A stretch of DNA of 64,000 nt from JABDLO01 sp041749255 (GTDB taxonomy: Bacteria > Bacteroidota > Bacteroidia > Chitinophagales > Saprospiraceae). Location: the NCBI GenBank assembly GCA_041749255.1, contig JBGTBR010000081.1, positions 1 through 64,000 on the forward strand, in the 5' to 3' direction. The translations under genes and the position numbers were made by a program. The notes beneath the pieces are model-generated. The model saw nothing but the letters and a program-made list of their open reading frames with translations, was not told where the DNA came from and ran no database searches. Positions within the stretch are counted from its first letter, which is position 1, and each line of letters starts with the position of its first letter. Of this stretch, positions 62,925 to 64,000 are shown in pieces.

Positions 62925-64000
62925 ATGTCAAAGATCAAGGTGGGGATGTTGTTCATATTATCAGGAATTTGGACATCAGGTATATTGTATTCCCAACCAA
63001 TTACATCCAATACGTATGAAGCCATGTTGGAAACTGCCGATATGGCTGTTGCGGATTACAACTATTTTAATGCAATAGAGTGGTATGAAAAGGCATACAA
63101 TGAACAAAGGGATCCAAGTACTGCCCTCGCTATCGCTGATCTTTACACAATAGTCAGAGACTATAGGAGAGGAGAAAGTTGGTATAATCGAATTTTGAGA
63201 AGAGACAGGGAAAACACTTTAGTTGATCTGAGATACGATTATGGAAAAGTATTAAAAGCCCAGGGAAAATATACGGAAGCCATGGATGAATTTAACATGG
63301 TTATATCCCTTACGGAAGATGAAGAGTTGAGAGAAGAGGCAAAATTGGAGTTGGAAGGGATATCGATCATGGATGAATATGCTGACAATGTGGATGCCGT
63401 TATTGTTTATGGTGGAAATGATATCAATTCTGCAAGTGGTGAATATTCGCCTGCACTATATAATGACGGCACTTTATATTTTGCATCACTCAATACAAGA
63501 AGGGAAATAGTTTTGGATGGCAGCGAAGATGACTACCATGTGAAAATATTCAGATCAAGTATGGATCCAAAAGGTATATATCAGAAACCACAAGAATTGG
63601 GACAGAATATAAACAGGAAAGGTTTTCATACATCAAATGTAGCTTTTTCTCCGGATGGAAGAATCATGTACTTCACCCGGATGAAACTCAAAGGCAATGA
63701 GATTGAAGAATCAAAAATTTTCAGAGCTTATATGAGCGATGGAGATTGGGGGGCTGCTGAGGTCGTCCCCAACGTCAATGGTAACTGGAATGCCAGGCAA
63801 CCTGTTGTCGGAGAGTTATTTGGTAACCAGGTGTTGTTTTTTGTATCCGATATGGAAGGAGGATATGGAGGTGACGACATTTATTACAGCACCATTCGTG
63901 GCGATGAATACTCTGCTCCTGTAAATCTTGGACCTGTAATCAATACTCGAAGAGATGAAGTCACACCTTTTTACAAAGAAGGTATTTTGTATTTTTCATC
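62925..64000 (+). CDS. TPR/PD40-repeat exported protein, PorE/OmpA-like (partial, runs off the window)
   Basis: The frame is open from 62925 (an in-frame ATG also lies at 62913) to the window end, giving 358 residues. The signal MSKIKVGMLFILSGIWTSGI leads into TPR-like helices (about 30-120: AIEWYEKAYNEQRDPSTALA, ALAIADLYTIVRDYRRGES) and then WD40-like PD40 propeller repeats (SPALYNDGTLYFASLNTR, SNVAFSPDGRIMYFTRMK, GGYGGDDIYYS). In Bacteroidota this layout usually continues to a C-terminal OmpA peptidoglycan-binding domain, as in the T9SS component PorE. That end lies outside the window, so the PorE/OmpA assignment is inferred. Confidence 0.8.
   Translation, partial: MSKIKVGMLFILSGIWTSGILYSQPITSNTYEAMLETADMAVADYNYFNAIEWYEKAYNEQRDPSTALAIADLYTIVRDYRRGESWYNRILRRDRENTLVDLRYDYGKVLKAQGKYTEAMDEFNMVISLTEDEELREEAKLELEGISIMDEYADNVDAVIVYGGNDINSASGEYSPALYNDGTLYFASLNTRREIVLDGSEDDYHVKIFRSSMDPKGIYQKPQELGQNINRKGFHTSNVAFSPDGRIMYFTRMKLKGNEIEESKIFRAYMSDGDWGAAEVVPNVNGNWNARQPVVGELFGNQVLFFVSDMEGGYGGDDIYYSTIRGDEYSAPVNLGPVINTRRDEVTPFYKEGILYFS

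Overview
The window looks like a chromosomal segment from a Bacteroidota bacterium, most likely of the class Saprospiria (the class is an inference). Four signs support this. Several giant secreted proteins end in type IX secretion (T9SS) sorting domains, and there are two PorP/SprF outer-membrane proteins. The Bacteroidota housekeeping block HU - TPR protein - tiny COX24-like protein - RNase G is present. The tRNA-Phe gene has an exact Bacteroidota promoter (TTTG-N19-TAnnTTTG). The sequence is AT-rich, and Shine-Dalgarno sites are not obvious.

Layout. 1-2.8 kb is an accessory scrap yard: the tail of an IS630-type transposase, an Rhs/YD-repeat fragment, a polymorphic-toxin C-terminal remnant whose stop overlaps the GTG start of a leucine-rich-repeat protein, and two further orphan proteins, all on the minus strand. 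3.1-11.9 kb is core: glycosyltransferase, RNase G, COX24-like peptide, TPR protein and HU on the minus strand; yicC-gmk-apaG on the plus strand; then a catalytically degenerate MtfA-like protein and a class C beta-lactamase-family hydrolase. 12.4-26.2 kb holds tRNA-Phe, a Dabb lipoprotein, an acyl-CoA ligase, two proteins of unknown role, a CcoI-type copper ATPase divergent from hemN, a cyclase-family lipoprotein, an S10 carboxypeptidase and a CsbD protein. 26.5-50 kb is the surface-protein region: a response regulator with Glu in place of the phospho-Asp, three paralogous 1,360-1,600-residue proteins that each carry a dockerin-like module, a cohesin-like module and a T9SS type A tail, and one 1,052-residue protein with three cohesin-like modules, SprB-like repeats and a type B (gliding-motility) tail, paired with a PorP/SprF gene. 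50.4-61.4 kb is core again: tatD, RNase HI, def-ruvX, tRNA-Ser, an ExbB / 4-TM protein / ExbD / ExbD operon, a trehalase-MFS pair and a DUF2279 protein. The right edge has a second PorP/SprF followed by a TPR/PD40 protein that runs off the window.

The most unusual feature is non-coding. About one tenth of the window is mosaic intergenic DNA built from short, loosely iterated word families, such as GTCTGAAGG, TTAAGG/TTGAGG, ACGAGCT, CTGCCTA, GTGAACG and TTAACATT. It also carries a recurrent GC-rich hairpin core, two blocks of palindromic REP-like units and a second palindromic element present three times. The mosaics lie only in convergent or co-directional gaps and are absent from the divergent promoter gaps. 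No CRISPR array, complete prophage or complete insertion sequence is visible.
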